This document shows, piece after piece, positions 44,253-53,896 of a DNA stretch of 64,000 bases; positions within the stretch are counted from its first letter, which is position 1; every line of letters begins with the position of its first letter. Source of the DNA: an uncultured Paraprevotella sp. (GTDB lineage: Bacteria; Bacteroidota; Bacteroidia; Bacteroidales; Bacteroidaceae); contig CALULA010000009.1 in the NCBI GenBank assembly GCA_944321365.1, positions 1-64,000 of the forward strand, in the 5' to 3' direction. The notes below the pieces were generated by a model that saw only the letters and a list, made by a program, of their open reading frames with translations, did no database searches and was not told the DNA's origin. A program made the position numbers and the translations under genes.

Positions 44253-47200
44253 TTATTGCCTAAGTATAATTAATTTATTTACTTTAGACACGGCCTTGCT
44301 GTCCGTCGTAGCCACACTGACCCGGCAGAGATAAACTCCGGTGGAAAGCGGCATGCCTGCCGACGTGGTCAGGTTCCATGTCACGGGATAAATGCCATCT
44401 GACGAAGTTCCTTGCTCTGTATGTGTCCACAACTTCCGTCCGGCGAAGTCGAAAACTTCGAGCGTGAAGTTGCAAGCTACGCCCGGCCTGTCGTAACGCA
44501 CAATGAACGTAGTCTGTTCACGGGCAGGATTATTCGTACAGCTCAAACTTATCAACTCTGGTTCTCTATGGCCATCCACATTGAATTCCAATGTCACGGA
44601 AGATGAATTGTTCATCACATCCCAAGCCCTGAAAGTCAAAGTATGCCAGCCGTCAGACAAGTCCGGAATAAGATAAGCCAACTGTCCCCGACGATAATCG
44701 CCGAATTCATTCTCGTATTCGTCATTCAGGATGTAAGTGGTGGACGGGTCCCCGTCTATACAAAGCTCCAAATCATGCCCCACAGCCGTATTCGAGGTGT
44801 TGATGCCACTGTCATCTTCCAACAACGCGACGAAATAAGGGGTAGAGTTAACCGTTCCGCCCGAAACAAAATCCTCACGGTTAAGATAAGCTGTGATGAC
44901 AGGCCCTTCCGTATCGCCCGCCAGATCGGTCCCGCTTCCGCCCACCGTCACATTTTCCGTATAGCCATTGGCTTCACGACGCTTGTCATTGTCTATGGCA
45001 TACAGCAATACCCGTCCCGGTTCACCGGAATACTTGATGTCAAGAGGAATGGTAAACGTCATATCAAACACTCCATTACGGACGGAATCGCTCCCCACAT
45101 AGATTCGTTTGTCGCGCGTGTAGAAAGTAAATGCGGTATCTGCCGCCGCATTGTTCAGACAGGTGATCAGGCTCTCGCTGTCATACACCGTCATCGAAAC
45201 GATTCCGGCATAATCTGACAGCCTGTTACCGTCTCCGTCTTCTACATGACCGGACACACGGGCGATACTTCCTGCCTTGAAATCTGCAAACGGAAAGCCC
45301 TCGCCAATCTGCTGACCATTAACACTATCCACCACCATATTGTACTCCGGCATGCCAATTTTCAAGGCCGGATCGCCAAGCAAAACATAATGAAGCTTAT
45401 TCTCGGAATTGTCTGCACCGGTATTCACCAATTCTGTCTTGGCTAAACGTACCGCATCTCCAATAGTATAACGACGCCCGTTCTCATCTTTATCGAAAAG
45501 ATAACGGGTGAAAGCAACATTCATAGAGCTGTTCCGCCCCGTATATACCGTCCGGGTCGTACCATAAAAAGCCACAGCCGCCCCCTCCGGCTGCAACACT
45601 GCGGTCTCTCCGATATTGGTTTCCTGCATGTCAAAAGGATTCACATCGCAAGCCGCCGTCACCCACAAGGGCACCTTATTAGATGTATAGGTAGTGAAAT
45701 CAGTCCATCGAAGCACATATTCATGCGACAATTCACGCGGATTGCCATGTCCCGTATAATTCATGACCAAAGCACCGTCTTCCATCTGGGCCGCAATGTC
45801 GGCCTCCACGCCGGGATAGGTGAAATTCGTGGCACTCGACTCCCGTTTATATGCATCCCAATAAATACGGTTGACCTGCAAGGCCGGATAATCTTCTTCT
45901 ATCAACGATGCGATTCTCTCGGCAGCATCCATATGTTCGTTGTTGTCACCATCGTCTCCCATCACGCATACCACGTTCTTCCACGCTCCCGCATTCCTGT
46001 TTTCCATGTAGTCGATGGTCTTGTCTACCATAACCTGCGCGTCGGCTTCTGTAGTGACGGGGAAACGACCTATGCCCAAATCCGTCTTATCTGTCAAAAG
46101 ATTCCCTCCCTCGCCATCGTCTAAAAGTCCAAAATAATCCTCCATCACATAGCTGTTTACATGGCTGAGAGAGTTTTCAGATTCATAGCACAATAGATAA
46201 TCGTCCTGATTCAATCCGCGCACCGCCGCCGTCTGCATACGGTTATCCCACACTCCGTCTCCGAACAACAGCAGGTAACGCGGCATATCTTGTTCGGTAT
46301 CGGCTCTGTCGTACAGCATCTTCATAAAACGGCGATAGGCCGTAGCATCAGGCGTTCCTGAAGAAAACTCATTGTAAATCTGGTCTGCACGGACAACCAG
46401 CACCCGCAACCCTCCCAGATTACGGTGCGCTTCGGCCAGACGCTCTGCCTGAGTATACAACTTACCGCTGGCCGGAATGATGATCACCATATCCGTTGCC
46501 CCCGTCGCATGCAAATCCTGATTGACGACCTCACCGATGTAAGTAGGCGCAGGAAAGTCTGCATCCACATCCACGGCAACATACTCCCGCGTAGGATCAT
46601 CCACGGCCACCGTATACGTTTCTCCGGACAAAGAGCCTTGCATCTCGGTCATCGGTTCGCCACGAAGGCCTAAACGCCACAGCTTTACCGAACTGCGTCC
46701 GTTGGTATTGATGGCAAAATTACTGGCTGTCCGTGTTGTATGGCGGATATATAAATAAGGTTCGCTCATGACAAGCTGTCGCCTGTAACTCATCTCCAGA
46801 TAGCCCAGACGGGATTCCACGCCCGCAGGAACTGTCAACGAGACCTCCGTTTCCGTGCTTCCCTCCGGAAAAGAAGCTAAGGTATAACTGGCCGTAGCCG
46901 CTCTTGCTGCATCATATTCTCCAGAAGAATTGATGCTGAGAGAAGTCCTCTCCTGACCGTCCACTGAGACACGGACAGAAACTCTTGAAGAGGAATGAGC
47001 CGTAAAATGAATATTCAGGACTCCCCCGGCGGAAGACACGGGATCCACCACCGGCAATTGATATGTCCGCGTTCCGGTCTGCGCAAGACTAGATGATTCA
47101 TAAAACATGCGCCCGCTCTGATACCATGAATACTCTTCCGGATGATATACGGCATAAGCCGGCGTATAATCCAAATCACGAAGAGGAGTCGTCTCCGCTG

Positions 47201-47996
47201 ATTCTACCGGAATAGATAACGGGGCGTCACCCTCTGTCAGGAAATAACAGGCCTGCCGCGCATAAGTATTCGTCCGGTGAGTAGCCACTCCACGATAATC
47301 CGCTTCAGACCACGACACCAAGCCTTTTCCAAAGAACAATACCCCGCGACTGTCGCGGTATAATGGTACTTCCTCCAAATCGTCAAAGTCTGTATCCGCA
47401 TCAATCACCTCGTCTTGTACATGCCCGCCATAGCCATACAGTTTGACCCTTGAGACATCTCCAAATCCCATTTGCTGCAAGGCAGCGGTCGTCAACCGGT
47501 AGACTCCATCCTCTGTAATACCTATTTTCACCCACCTACCCTGTGAAAGGACAGAGTGAGCGGCATACCTTCCGGACGCCGTCTCCGTCGCCAAAGTCCG
47601 CACTGCGACCTTGGCGTGGCGGACAATATTCATTTTAAAGCTCGTCAGCTTATAGTATGCTCCCCCCCGACGCACTATCGGTATAAAACTGACGTCCAAC
47701 AGTCCCTGCTTGCGGGAGACTCCTACAGAGGAACAGACTTCCGGATTTTCCGGCAGATGCTCAGCCCAGACAGCCACACGCCTTGCTTCTGCCGAGGTCA
47801 ACCGCACATATTCCGGATAATCCAGCCGGACCTCATACGTGAAATTGCGGAATCCGTCTTCCAACGGAATAGCTTCACTATAATGCACAGGAACAGAATC
47901 AGGCCGCAAAACGTCCCAATCCACATAAGTAAATTCCTGCGCAAACACACGGCCTACGCACGACAGCAGCAAAAACAGGACTATCCTACATTTCAT
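44253..47996 (-). CDS. porU: T9SS sortase PorU (C25 gingipain-family)
   Basis: A 1247-residue exported cysteine peptidase that removes the C-terminal sorting domain of T9SS cargo and attaches the cargo to a lipopolysaccharide. A signal peptide (about 1-20, ending VFAQE) and long beta-rich N-terminal region precede the C25 domain, whose catalytic His is in MNYTGHGNPRELSHE (about 745) and catalytic Cys in VTAACDVNPFD (about 782). The end has a T9SS-type C-terminal domain: FDFAGRKLW, STGVYLCRVS and KVNKLIILRQ. It follows the FAH-family gene by 3 nt. Confidence 0.94.
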   Translation of the reverse strand: MKCRIVLFLLLSCVGRVFAQEFTYVDWDVLRPDSVPVHYSEAIPLEDGFRNFTYEVRLDYPEYVRLTSAEARRVAVWAEHLPENPEVCSSVGVSRKQGLLDVSFIPIVRRGGAYYKLTSFKMNIVRHAKVAVRTLATETASGRYAAHSVLSQGRWVKIGITEDGVYRLTTAALQQMGFGDVSRVKLYGYGGHVQDEVIDADTDFDDLEEVPLYRDSRGVLFFGKGLVSWSEADYRGVATHRTNTYARQACYFLTEGDAPLSIPVESAETTPLRDLDYTPAYAVYHPEEYSWYQSGRMFYESSSLAQTGTRTYQLPVVDPVSSAGGVLNIHFTAHSSSRVSVRVSVDGQERTSLSINSSGEYDAARAATASYTLASFPEGSTETEVSLTVPAGVESRLGYLEMSYRRQLVMSEPYLYIRHTTRTASNFAINTNGRSSVKLWRLGLRGEPMTEMQGSLSGETYTVAVDDPTREYVAVDVDADFPAPTYIGEVVNQDLHATGATDMVIIIPASGKLYTQAERLAEAHRNLGGLRVLVVRADQIYNEFSSGTPDATAYRRFMKMLYDRADTEQDMPRYLLLFGDGVWDNRMQTAAVRGLNQDDYLLCYESENSLSHVNSYVMEDYFGLLDDGEGGNLLTDKTDLGIGRFPVTTEADAQVMVDKTIDYMENRNAGAWKNVVCVMGDDGDNNEHMDAAERIASLIEEDYPALQVNRIYWDAYKRESSATNFTYPGVEADIAAQMEDGALVMNYTGHGNPRELSHEYVLRWTDFTTYTSNKVPLWVTAACDVNPFDMQETNIGETAVLQPEGAAVAFYGTTRTVYTGRNSSMNVAFTRYLFDKDENGRRYTIGDAVRLAKTELVNTGADNSENKLHYVLLGDPALKIGMPEYNMVVDSVNGQQIGEGFPFADFKAGSIARVSGHVEDGDGNRLSDYAGIVSMTVYDSESLITCLNNAAADTAFTFYTRDKRIYVGSDSVRNGVFDMTFTIPLDIKYSGEPGRVLLYAIDNDKRREANGYTENVTVGGSGTDLAGDTEGPVITAYLNREDFVSGGTVNSTPYFVALLEDDSGINTSNTAVGHDLELCIDGDPSTTYILNDEYENEFGDYRRGQLAYLIPDLSDGWHTLTFRAWDVMNNSSSVTLEFNVDGHREPELISLSCTNNPAREQTTFIVRYDRPGVACNFTLEVFDFAGRKLWTHTEQGTSSDGIYPVTWNLTTSAGMPLSTGVYLCRVSVATTDSKAVSKVNKLIILRQ

Positions 47997-47999
47997 TTC

Positions 48000-48617
48000 C
48001 TACCTTATATTAAAGTCCAGCACCTTGCGTTCCTGGAGATATCCCTGAAGATGCTGACCGATATGCACCGGACCGACCCCGCTTGGTGTTCCCGTGAACA
48101 ACAGATCGCCCGTCTTCAACGTATAGAACCGGCTGACATAAGCTATAATTTCATCCACAGCAAACAGCATGTCACCGGAATACCCTTCCTGCACGGTCTG
48201 CCCGTCCACGTCCAAATGGAAGGCGATCTGCTGGATATCAGGCAACTCCTCTTTTGCAACAAACTCACCGATCACGGCCGAATTGTCGAATCCCTTGCAG
48301 AGTTCCCATGGCAGCCCTTCCTTACGGAGCCGACGTTGCAAATCGCGTGCCGTAAAATCGATGCCGACCGTCAACGCATCATAATAGCGATATGCAAAAC
48401 GCGAAGCGATATTCTTTCCTAAACGACAGATACGCACCACCAGTTCCAATTCATAATCACACTCTTTTGTAAAATCCGGAATGAAAAAAGGCTTTCCATC
48501 TTTCAGCAAAGCTGAATCAGGTTTTGCAAAAATCACCGGTTCTTCTGGTTTATATAACGTTCCGTCCAGCTCTTTATTGTGCTGAGCATAGTTCATACCT
48601 ACTGCTAATATCTTCAT
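48000..48617 (-). CDS. fumarylacetoacetate hydrolase family protein
   Basis: A 205-residue cytoplasmic FAH-fold hydrolase or oxaloacetate-type decarboxylase, short form. The metal-binding Glu residues are in CDYELELVV, with FDNSAVIGEF, and FTGTPSGVGPVHIG as the conserved C-terminal motif. FAH-family members act on fumarylpyruvate, acylpyruvates or oxaloacetate; which applies is unknown. It is first in the run FAH-porU-porV-ispF, 3 nt before porU, which is probably incidental. Confidence 0.9.
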   Translation of the reverse strand: MKILAVGMNYAQHNKELDGTLYKPEEPVIFAKPDSALLKDGKPFFIPDFTKECDYELELVVRICRLGKNIASRFAYRYYDALTVGIDFTARDLQRRLRKEGLPWELCKGFDNSAVIGEFVAKEELPDIQQIAFHLDVDGQTVQEGYSGDMLFAVDEIIAYVSRFYTLKTGDLLFTGTPSGVGPVHIGQHLQGYLQERKVLDFNIR

Positions 48618-48647
48618 GGCCTTTTATTTATTTATGGTTCATATATG

Positions 48648-48655
48648 CAAAAATA
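48648..48655 (-). promoter_or_regulatory. promoter -7 element for the FAH-porU-porV-ispF run
   Basis: The minus strand reads TATTTTTG (TAnnTTTG), 30 nt before the ATG at 48617. Confidence 0.5.
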
Positions 48656-48740
48656 CGGATTTATTCTCTACTCTCCTCAGCAAACAAGCCTAAAAACTAT
48701 AAACAGAGTCGAAATACTCTCCTAACTCATAAAAAAAGGA

Positions 48741-48774
48741 AAAGGCAAGGTCTATTCATCAAGACCTTGCCTTT
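48741..48774 (-). terminator. terminator of the rplM-rpsI-rpsB-tsf run
   Basis: AAAGGCAAGGTCT (48741-48753) and its perfect complement (48762-48774) form a 13-bp stem with an 8-nt loop. On the minus strand it is followed by TCCTTTTTTTAT, a good T-tract, 35 nt after the tsf stop. Confidence 0.85.
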
Positions 48775-48809
48775 ACACCACTGAAATATGAATAAAGAAT
48801 TCCTATCTC

Positions 48810-49634
48810 TTACTCGGCACGAAGTGTGAAACGTTTGAAAGCTGTCACCGTGCAGTCCTTATCGGCACCTTTCAGGTAGTCGGCCACACTGATCTTATCA
48901 TCTTGGATGAAAGCCTGTTTCAGCAAGCATTCTTCCTTGAACAATTTATTCAGACGACCGGCAGCGATACGCTCAATCATATTCTCCGGTTTACCTTCCT
49001 CACGTGCCTTGTCGGCAGCGATTTCCTTTTCCTTTGCCAACACATCAGCAGGATAATCATTTTCGTCAAGAGAACGGGGATTCATAGCAGCGACCTGCAT
49101 TGCCACAGCGTGGCCGTACTCTTCAGGAACGACCTTGTTCAGGGCAACCATCGTGCAAAGCTGGTTCTTTTTCTGGTGATTATAGACAGCTATGTCGACT
49201 CCTTCGATTGTCATATATCCGTCCAACTCCATTTTCTCACCGGTAATACCGCTACGATCAACCACGGCATCAGCCACAGTTGCATTACCCATGGGAAGAG
49301 CTTTCACTTCATCCAGCGTTTTGCACTTGTTGGCTACAGCCAAATCGAGAATATCATTAGCCAACTTTACAAAATCTGCGTTCTTGGCTACGAAATCCGT
49401 TTCGCATTTCAAAGCAACAATCGCACCGAAACCATCCTGAGTCTTGACTACCACACAACCTTCAGAAGCTTCGCGATCTGAACGTTTTGCAGCTACAGCC
49501 TGACCTTTCTTGCGGATAATTTCCATTGCTTTTTCAATATCATTGCCTGCTTCTTCCAAAGCTTTCTTGCAATCCATCATACCAGCTCCCGACAACTGAC
49601 GGAGCTTGGTGATATCAGCCATTGTAACAGCCAT
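48810..49634 (-). CDS. tsf: translation elongation factor Ts
   Basis: A 274-residue guanine-nucleotide exchange factor for EF-Tu. The N-terminal domain (MADITKLRQLSGAGMMDCKK, then ALEEAG) and the EF-Tu-contacting core with KCETDFVAKN, and the C-terminal LLKQAFIQDDKISVADYLK are present. The start with MAVTMADI is standard for the phylum. It follows rpsB by 35 nt and ends at a strong terminator. Confidence 0.97.
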   Translation of the reverse strand: MAVTMADITKLRQLSGAGMMDCKKALEEAGNDIEKAMEIIRKKGQAVAAKRSDREASEGCVVVKTQDGFGAIVALKCETDFVAKNADFVKLANDILDLAVANKCKTLDEVKALPMGNATVADAVVDRSGITGEKMELDGYMTIEGVDIAVYNHQKKNQLCTMVALNKVVPEEYGHAVAMQVAAMNPRSLDENDYPADVLAKEKEIAADKAREEGKPENMIERIAAGRLNKLFKEECLLKQAFIQDDKISVADYLKGADKDCTVTAFKRFTLRAE

Positions 49635-49669
49635 AATCTTTTTCTTCTTTATTAGTGAATTAAATTGGA

Positions 49670-50506
49670 TTAAGCTTCTTCGGTTGCAGCCTCAGCTGTT
49701 TCGGTTGCTTCTGCAGCTGCAGCCTCTTCGGTCTCAGTCTTCTCTACGCGAGCTTTGGCACTGCGCTTGCGCGGCTTGTTTTCCGCCTCACCGGCAGCCT
49801 CGGCATCTACTTTCTCCGCCTTCCGCTCTTCCAAGCCTTCGGCAATAGCCGTACAGCAGATATCGACAATAACTTCCACACTCTTGTTGGCATCATCGTT
49901 AGCCGGAATGACGAAATCCACATTGTTAGGATTAGAGTTCGTATCCACGATACCGAAAACGGGAATGCCTAAACGATTAGCCTCGCGAACGGCAATCTGC
50001 TCTTTCAGTACATCCACCACGAAGAGTGCAGAAGGAAGACGGGTCAGGTCTGCGATAGAGCCTAAGTTTTTCTCCAGCTTAGCACGCTGACGGGAAATCT
50101 GCAGGATTTCACGCTTTGACAAGTTTGCGAACGTTCCGTCTGCCGTCAGCTTGTCGATATTGGCCATCTTCTTCACTGCCTTACGAATCGTGGGGAAATT
50201 GGTCAGCATACCGCCCGGCCAACGCTCAATCACATAAGGCATATTCACAGCTGCGGCTTTCTCAGCTACAATCTGCTTAGCTTGTTTTTTAGTAGCAACG
50301 AACAAAATCTTCTTACCGGATTTTGCGATTTGTTTCAAAGCTTCGGCTGCTTCGTCGAGCTTCGCAACGGTCTTATGAAGGTCAATGATATGAATACCAT
50401 TACGCTCCATAAAGATATAAGGAGCCATTGCCGGATTCCATTTTCTTCTCAGATGGCCGAAATGGCAGCCTGCTTCCAAAAGGGTCTCAAAATTAGTTCT
50501 TGACAT
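49670..50506 (-). CDS. rpsB: 30S ribosomal protein S2
   Basis: A 278-residue S2 protein, assembled late into the small subunit near S1. The N-terminal LLEAGCHFGHLRRKWNPAMAPYIF region and the WPGGMLTNFPTIRKAV and IPVFGIVDTNSNPNNVDFVIPANDDA (26 residues, about 180-205) segments are intact. A tail of about 50 residues rich in Ala, Glu, Thr and Lys follows residue 225; such tails are seen in Bacteroidota S2 and are probably disordered. Leader of 126 nt before it contains a CCGGG-TAGT-CCCGG hairpin at 50559-50572. Confidence 0.97.
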   Translation of the reverse strand: MSRTNFETLLEAGCHFGHLRRKWNPAMAPYIFMERNGIHIIDLHKTVAKLDEAAEALKQIAKSGKKILFVATKKQAKQIVAEKAAAVNMPYVIERWPGGMLTNFPTIRKAVKKMANIDKLTADGTFANLSKREILQISRQRAKLEKNLGSIADLTRLPSALFVVDVLKEQIAVREANRLGIPVFGIVDTNSNPNNVDFVIPANDDANKSVEVIVDICCTAIAEGLEERKAEKVDAEAAGEAENKPRKRSAKARVEKTETEEAAAAEATETAEAATEEA

Positions 50507-50632
50507 TGTCTTTTCTTTTTTAATCGTTTACATTCTTTTTTGTTTCCTCAACCAACCTCCGGGTAGTCCCGGAAAAAGAATCCCGGAAGTTTAGATACTA
50601 AACGCTTCTCCAGTCCGTCAAACAACCGATCA
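50507..50632 (-). other. rpsI-rpsB intergenic leader
   Basis: A 126-nt spacer before rpsB on the minus strand. It holds a strong hairpin (50559-50572) with a second copy of TCCGGGA nearby at 50580-50587. No TAnnTTTG is seen, so rpsB is probably read through from rplM. S2-tsf operons are often autoregulated by S2 at a leader, which this could serve; that is inference. Confidence 0.35.
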
Positions 50633-51019
50633 TTAACGTTTACTGAACTGGAATCTGCGACGTGCCTTCGGACGTCCCGGTTTCTTACGTTCAACACAGC
50701 GAGAATCGCGAGTGATAAAGCCTTCAGCACGAAGAGCCTTCTTGTCGTCCGCGTTAATCTTCACCAGTGCACGGGCAATGGCCAAGCGCAAAGCCTGAGA
50801 CTGGCCCGTAAAACCGCCACCGAACACGTTCACTTTAATATCATACTTATCCTCCACGCCCAAAGTAGCCAGCGGCTGCTTTACGACATACTGAAGTATG
50901 CTTGACGGAAAGTATTCCGTGATATCTCTTTTATTAATAATGATCTTTCCTGTACCCTCGCTGACATATACGCGAGCAACGGCGCTCTTACGGCGACCTA
51001 ATGCATTAACCATTTCCAT
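50633..51019 (-). CDS. rpsI: 30S ribosomal protein S9
   Basis: A 128-residue S9. The family N terminus (NALGRRKSAVARVYVSEG), the FGGGFTGQSQALRLAIARAL segment (about 64-83) and the basic tail KKPGRPKARRRFQFSKR that reaches the P-site tRNA are present. It follows rplM by 7 nt. Confidence 0.97.
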   Translation of the reverse strand: MEMVNALGRRKSAVARVYVSEGTGKIIINKRDITEYFPSSILQYVVKQPLATLGVEDKYDIKVNVFGGGFTGQSQALRLAIARALVKINADDKKALRAEGFITRDSRCVERKKPGRPKARRRFQFSKR

Positions 51020-51026
51020 TCTTTCC

Positions 51027-51488
51027 TTATTTATACAGGTTTATATCTATCAATTTAGGCTGCTGAGCATCGTGCTTGTGTTCACTGCCGGCATAGACAT
51101 ACAAGTTGCCCAGCAGCTTGTCACCCAGACGATTCTTCGGCAACATGCCTTTCACTACCTTTCTCACCAGTCTGTCGGCACCATTAGGACGCGCCATCAA
51201 ACGGGCCGGAGTCATTTCGCGCTGACCGCCGGGATAGCCCGTATAACGAAGATATACACGATCGGTCCATTTCTTGCCAGTCAGTTTCACCTTATCTGCA
51301 TTGATGATGATGACATTGTCACCACAATCCACATGAGGCGTAAAGTTCGGCTTGTATTTGCCTCTCAACAATTTTGCCACCTTAGAACCGAGACGCCCCA
51401 AGACTTGATCTGTAGCGTCTACAACGACCCATTCTTTCTTTACGGTCGCTTTGTTGGCCGAAATGGTCTTGTAACTTAAAGTATCCAT
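51027..51488 (-). CDS. rplM: 50S ribosomal protein L13
   Basis: A 153-residue L13. WVVVDATDQVLGRLGSKVAKLL, in the N-terminal third, and MTPARLMARPNGADRLVRKVVKGMLPKNRLG, in the middle (about residues 88-118), are typical. Its leader (51489-51630) contains a small AAGACG-ATAAG-CGTCTT hairpin. First gene of rplM-rpsI-rpsB-tsf. Confidence 0.97.
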   Translation of the reverse strand: MDTLSYKTISANKATVKKEWVVVDATDQVLGRLGSKVAKLLRGKYKPNFTPHVDCGDNVIIINADKVKLTGKKWTDRVYLRYTGYPGGQREMTPARLMARPNGADRLVRKVVKGMLPKNRLGDKLLGNLYVYAGSEHKHDAQQPKLIDINLYK

Positions 51489-51637
51489 TCTTTCAATTAA
51501 TAATAAAAAGTGTTACTACTAAAAAAACATTAACTTCATCATTCTGTGATTCACTAACCGCCTTCCCAGGCCAATGAGAAGACTATTAACACACAAGAAC
51601 TAAGACGCTTATCGTCTTTCTGATAATAATCGGCTTG
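51489..51637 (-). other. long leader of rplM
   Basis: The transcript from the 51638-51645 promoter would carry about 140 nt before the rplM start. It includes a perfect 6-bp hairpin (AAGACG at 51603-51608 with CGTCTT at 51613-51618 on the plus-strand reading). A regulatory role in autocontrol by L13 is a possibility, not shown. Confidence 0.35.
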
Positions 51638-51645
51638 CAAAATTA
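51638..51645 (-). promoter_or_regulatory. promoter for rplM-rpsI-rpsB-tsf
   Basis: The minus strand reads TAATTTTG (TAnnTTTG) with a TTG (bases 51666-51668) exactly 20 nt upstream. Confidence 0.65.
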
Positions 51646-51687
51646 GTACTTTTCATGCAAACACGCAACAAAATCAGTAACTTTTTC

Positions 51688-52185
51688 TCAGAGTTCTATC
51701 CGCATGATATAGTCGTTCATATAAAAACCATGCCCTATATCAAAATCGCCTTCACGGTCAATGTGCATCCCCATACGACGATAGAAATCCAAAGCCGGAT
51801 TGCTGCGGTTCACATTCAGCTCCACAGCGCATGCTCCGGCACTCCGCTGACGGACATAGTCCAGGACACGGCGAAACAACGCACTCCCGTAGTGCTTTTT
51901 CTGATATTCCGGCAACACGTAAATCTTTTCAAGATGGAACACATCTTCACCGTCCGGGCGCACCGACACATAGCCCGCCGGCCGCTCTCCGTCATAAGCG
52001 ATGAAGAATACATTCCCCTCTTCTGTCATCTGACGCTCCAGATTCTCCACATCATACATCCAGTGCATCATGTAATCCGACTGCTCCTGGCTCAGAATGT
52101 CCTTATACGTCTGGGGGAAGACCTGCCAGGCCAAGTCGTGAATCAAACCGCAATCGGCTGTCGTAGCCTCTCTGATCATTAGCAT
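51688..52185 (-). CDS. GNAT family N-acetyltransferase
   Basis: A single-domain acetyltransferase of about 165 residues. It starts MLMIREATTADCGLI (ATG at 52185, or 52179), with the acetyl-CoA-binding YVLPEYQKKHYGSALF segment and ELNVNRSNPALDFYRRMGMHI in the C-terminal half (about residues 119-139). The loop has Q-K-K-H-Y-G rather than RxxGxG/A, which is still a common variant. A start at 52203 is excluded because it lies only 3 nt from the -7 element at 52206-52213. Substrate unknown. It stands alone. Confidence 0.87.
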   Translation of the reverse strand: MLMIREATTADCGLIHDLAWQVFPQTYKDILSQEQSDYMMHWMYDVENLERQMTEEGNVFFIAYDGERPAGYVSVRPDGEDVFHLEKIYVLPEYQKKHYGSALFRRVLDYVRQRSAGACAVELNVNRSNPALDFYRRMGMHIDREGDFDIGHGFYMNDYIMRIEL

Positions 52186-52205
52186 AACTCGTTCTCCTTT
52201 CACTG

Positions 52206-52213
52206 CAAATATA
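52206..52213 (-). promoter_or_regulatory. promoter -7 element for the GNAT gene
   Basis: The minus strand reads TATATTTG (TAnnTTTG); transcription would start near 52199, which decides the start codon at 52185 or 52179. Confidence 0.5.
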
Positions 52214-52249
52214 AAGAATTATCCGGGTAAAGCCATTAGAAACACCTCC

Positions 52250-52337
52250 AAAAGATGTGCGGAAAAAGAAAAATATCCTTGCGCAAAAACGCACGCATCT
52301 TTGCGCAAGACCTTCCGCCGTCTTGCGCAAAACGCGG
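52250..52337. repeat. 22-nt-period palindrome array, locus D
   Basis: Four units with core tetranucleotides at 52259 (GCGG), 52281, 52303 and 52325 (GCGC), exactly 22 nt apart. Cores read GATGTGCGGAAA, TCCTTGCGCAAAAA, TCTTTGCGCAAGA and GTCTTGCGCAAAAC. It lies between the end of asnS and the promoter of the GNAT gene, both on the minus strand. Confidence 0.78.
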
Positions 52338-52396
52338 CACACCGGTGCCGGAACAAGCACATAATCTTATTTTAGGGCAGGATGAATAAAAAAGAG

Positions 52397-52423
52397 CCGG
52401 GATACGCCGATGGCGCATCCCGG
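52397..52423 (-). terminator. terminator of the purB-rluB-asnS run
   Basis: CCGGGATACGCC (52397-52408) pairs with GGCGCATCCCGG (52412-52423) with one mismatch and a 3-nt loop. On the minus strand it is followed by CTCTTTTTTATTC, 38 nt after the asnS stop. Confidence 0.8.
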
Positions 52424-52461
52424 TTATGACAACGTCTGCTCAAACGAGCCGGCAAGCTTCA

Positions 52462-53865
52462 TCAGAACTCGGCGTTCTTCGGTGTACGGGGGAACGGTAT
52501 GACGTCACGGATGTTCTGCATGCCGGTAACGAACAGAATCAGACGCTCAAAGCCCAGCCCGAATCCGCTGTGCGGACAGGTGCCGAACCGCCTTGTGTCG
52601 AGATACCACCACATATCCTTCATCGGAATGTGCAGTTCCTCGATACGGGCCATAAGCTTGTCGTAGTTCTCCTCACGCTCCGAACCGCCGATAATCTCTC
52701 CGATCTGCGGGAAAAGCACGTCCATGGCACGCACGGTTTTCCCGTCGTCGTTCATCTTCATGTAGAACGCCTTGATTTCTTTCGGGTAGTCGGTCAGGAT
52801 GACCGGACACTTGAAATGCTCCTCCACGAGATAGCGTTCGTGCTCGCTGGCCAGGTCTGCCCCCCAGTAGATGGGGAACTCAAACTTGTGCCCTTGCTTC
52901 ACAGCCTCCTCCAGAATCTCGATGCCTTTGGTGTAAGGCAGGCGCACGAAGTCGTGTTCCAGCACGAAATGCAGACGGTCCAGCAAGGTCTTGTCTATCA
53001 TCTTGTTCAGGAAAGCCAAATCATCCTGGCAGTGTTCCAAAGCCCAACGCACGCAATATTTGATAAAGTCTTCGGCCAGATCCATATTGTCGTTGATGTC
53101 ATTGAAGGCCACTTCCGGCTCTATCATCCAGAACTCTGCCAGATGACGCGGCGTATTGGAGTTTTCGGCACGGAACGTCGGGCCGAAAGTATAAATCGCT
53201 CCCAAGGCCGTTGCTCCTAATTCTCCCTCCAACTGTCCGGAGACAGTCAGCGAAGTCGTCTTGCCAAAGAAGTCGTCGGAATAGTCTATCTTTCCATCGT
53301 CATCCTTTTTCAGGTCGTAGAGGTTCTTGGTGGTCACCTGGAACATCTGTCCGGCTCCCTCGCAGTCACTCGCCGTGATGATGGGCGTATGGAAATAAAA
53401 GAAGCCATGCTCGTGGAAATAACGATGAATGGCCATCGCCATGTTGTGACGGATGCGGAAGACTGCCCCGAACGTGTTGGTACGCAGACGCATGTGGGCA
53501 TGCTGACGCATATACTCCATGCTCTGCCCTTTCTTCTGCATGGGATAGTCCGACCCGCAAGTACCCAGCACCGTTATCTCGCGGGCCTGGATCTCCACGG
53601 CCTGTCCGGCTCCGACGCTCTGCACCAGTTCTCCTGTCACACTCAGGCAAGCTCCCGTAGTGATCTGTTTGACTAACTCTTCATCGAACTTATCGGCATC
53701 GGCCACGACCTGCACATTGTTGATGGTGGAGCCGTCATTCAGCGCGATGAAGTACACGACCTTGCTACCGCGGCGCGTACGCACCCACCCTTTCACGTTC
53801 ACCATCGCTCCATAATCCTCGCGTCTCAGCAGGTCTATAATTTTCGTTCTGCGAATAGTTTCCAT
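52462..53865 (-). CDS. asnS: asparaginyl-tRNA synthetase
   Basis: A 467-residue class II synthetase charging tRNA(Asn). An N-terminal OB-fold anticodon domain ([21 protein letters not shown], about 24-44, 21 residues) precedes the catalytic core: motif 2 [21 protein letters not shown] (residues near 245-265) and motif 3 [15 protein letters not shown] near 440. Length is normal. It follows rluB by 31 nt, forming the run purB-rluB-asnS, which ends at the 52397 terminator. Confidence 0.97.
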   Translation of the reverse strand: METIRRTKIIDLLRREDYGAMVNVKGWVRTRRGSKVVYFIALNDGSTINNVQVVADADKFDEELVKQITTGACLSVTGELVQSVGAGQAVEIQAREITVLGTCGSDYPMQKKGQSMEYMRQHAHMRLRTNTFGAVFRIRHNMAMAIHRYFHEHGFFYFHTPIITASDCEGAGQMFQVTTKNLYDLKKDDDGKIDYSDDFFGKTTSLTVSGQLEGELGATALGAIYTFGPTFRAENSNTPRHLAEFWMIEPEVAFNDINDNMDLAEDFIKYCVRWALEHCQDDLAFLNKMIDKTLLDRLHFVLEHDFVRLPYTKGIEILEEAVKQGHKFEFPIYWGADLASEHERYLVEEHFKCPVILTDYPKEIKAFYMKMNDDGKTVRAMDVLFPQIGEIIGGSEREENYDKLMARIEELHIPMKDMWWYLDTRRFGTCPHSGFGLGFERLILFVTGMQNIRDVIPFPRTPKNAEF

Positions 53866-53896
53866 CTTTTCGTTTTAATTTGTCTTGTTTTGCACA

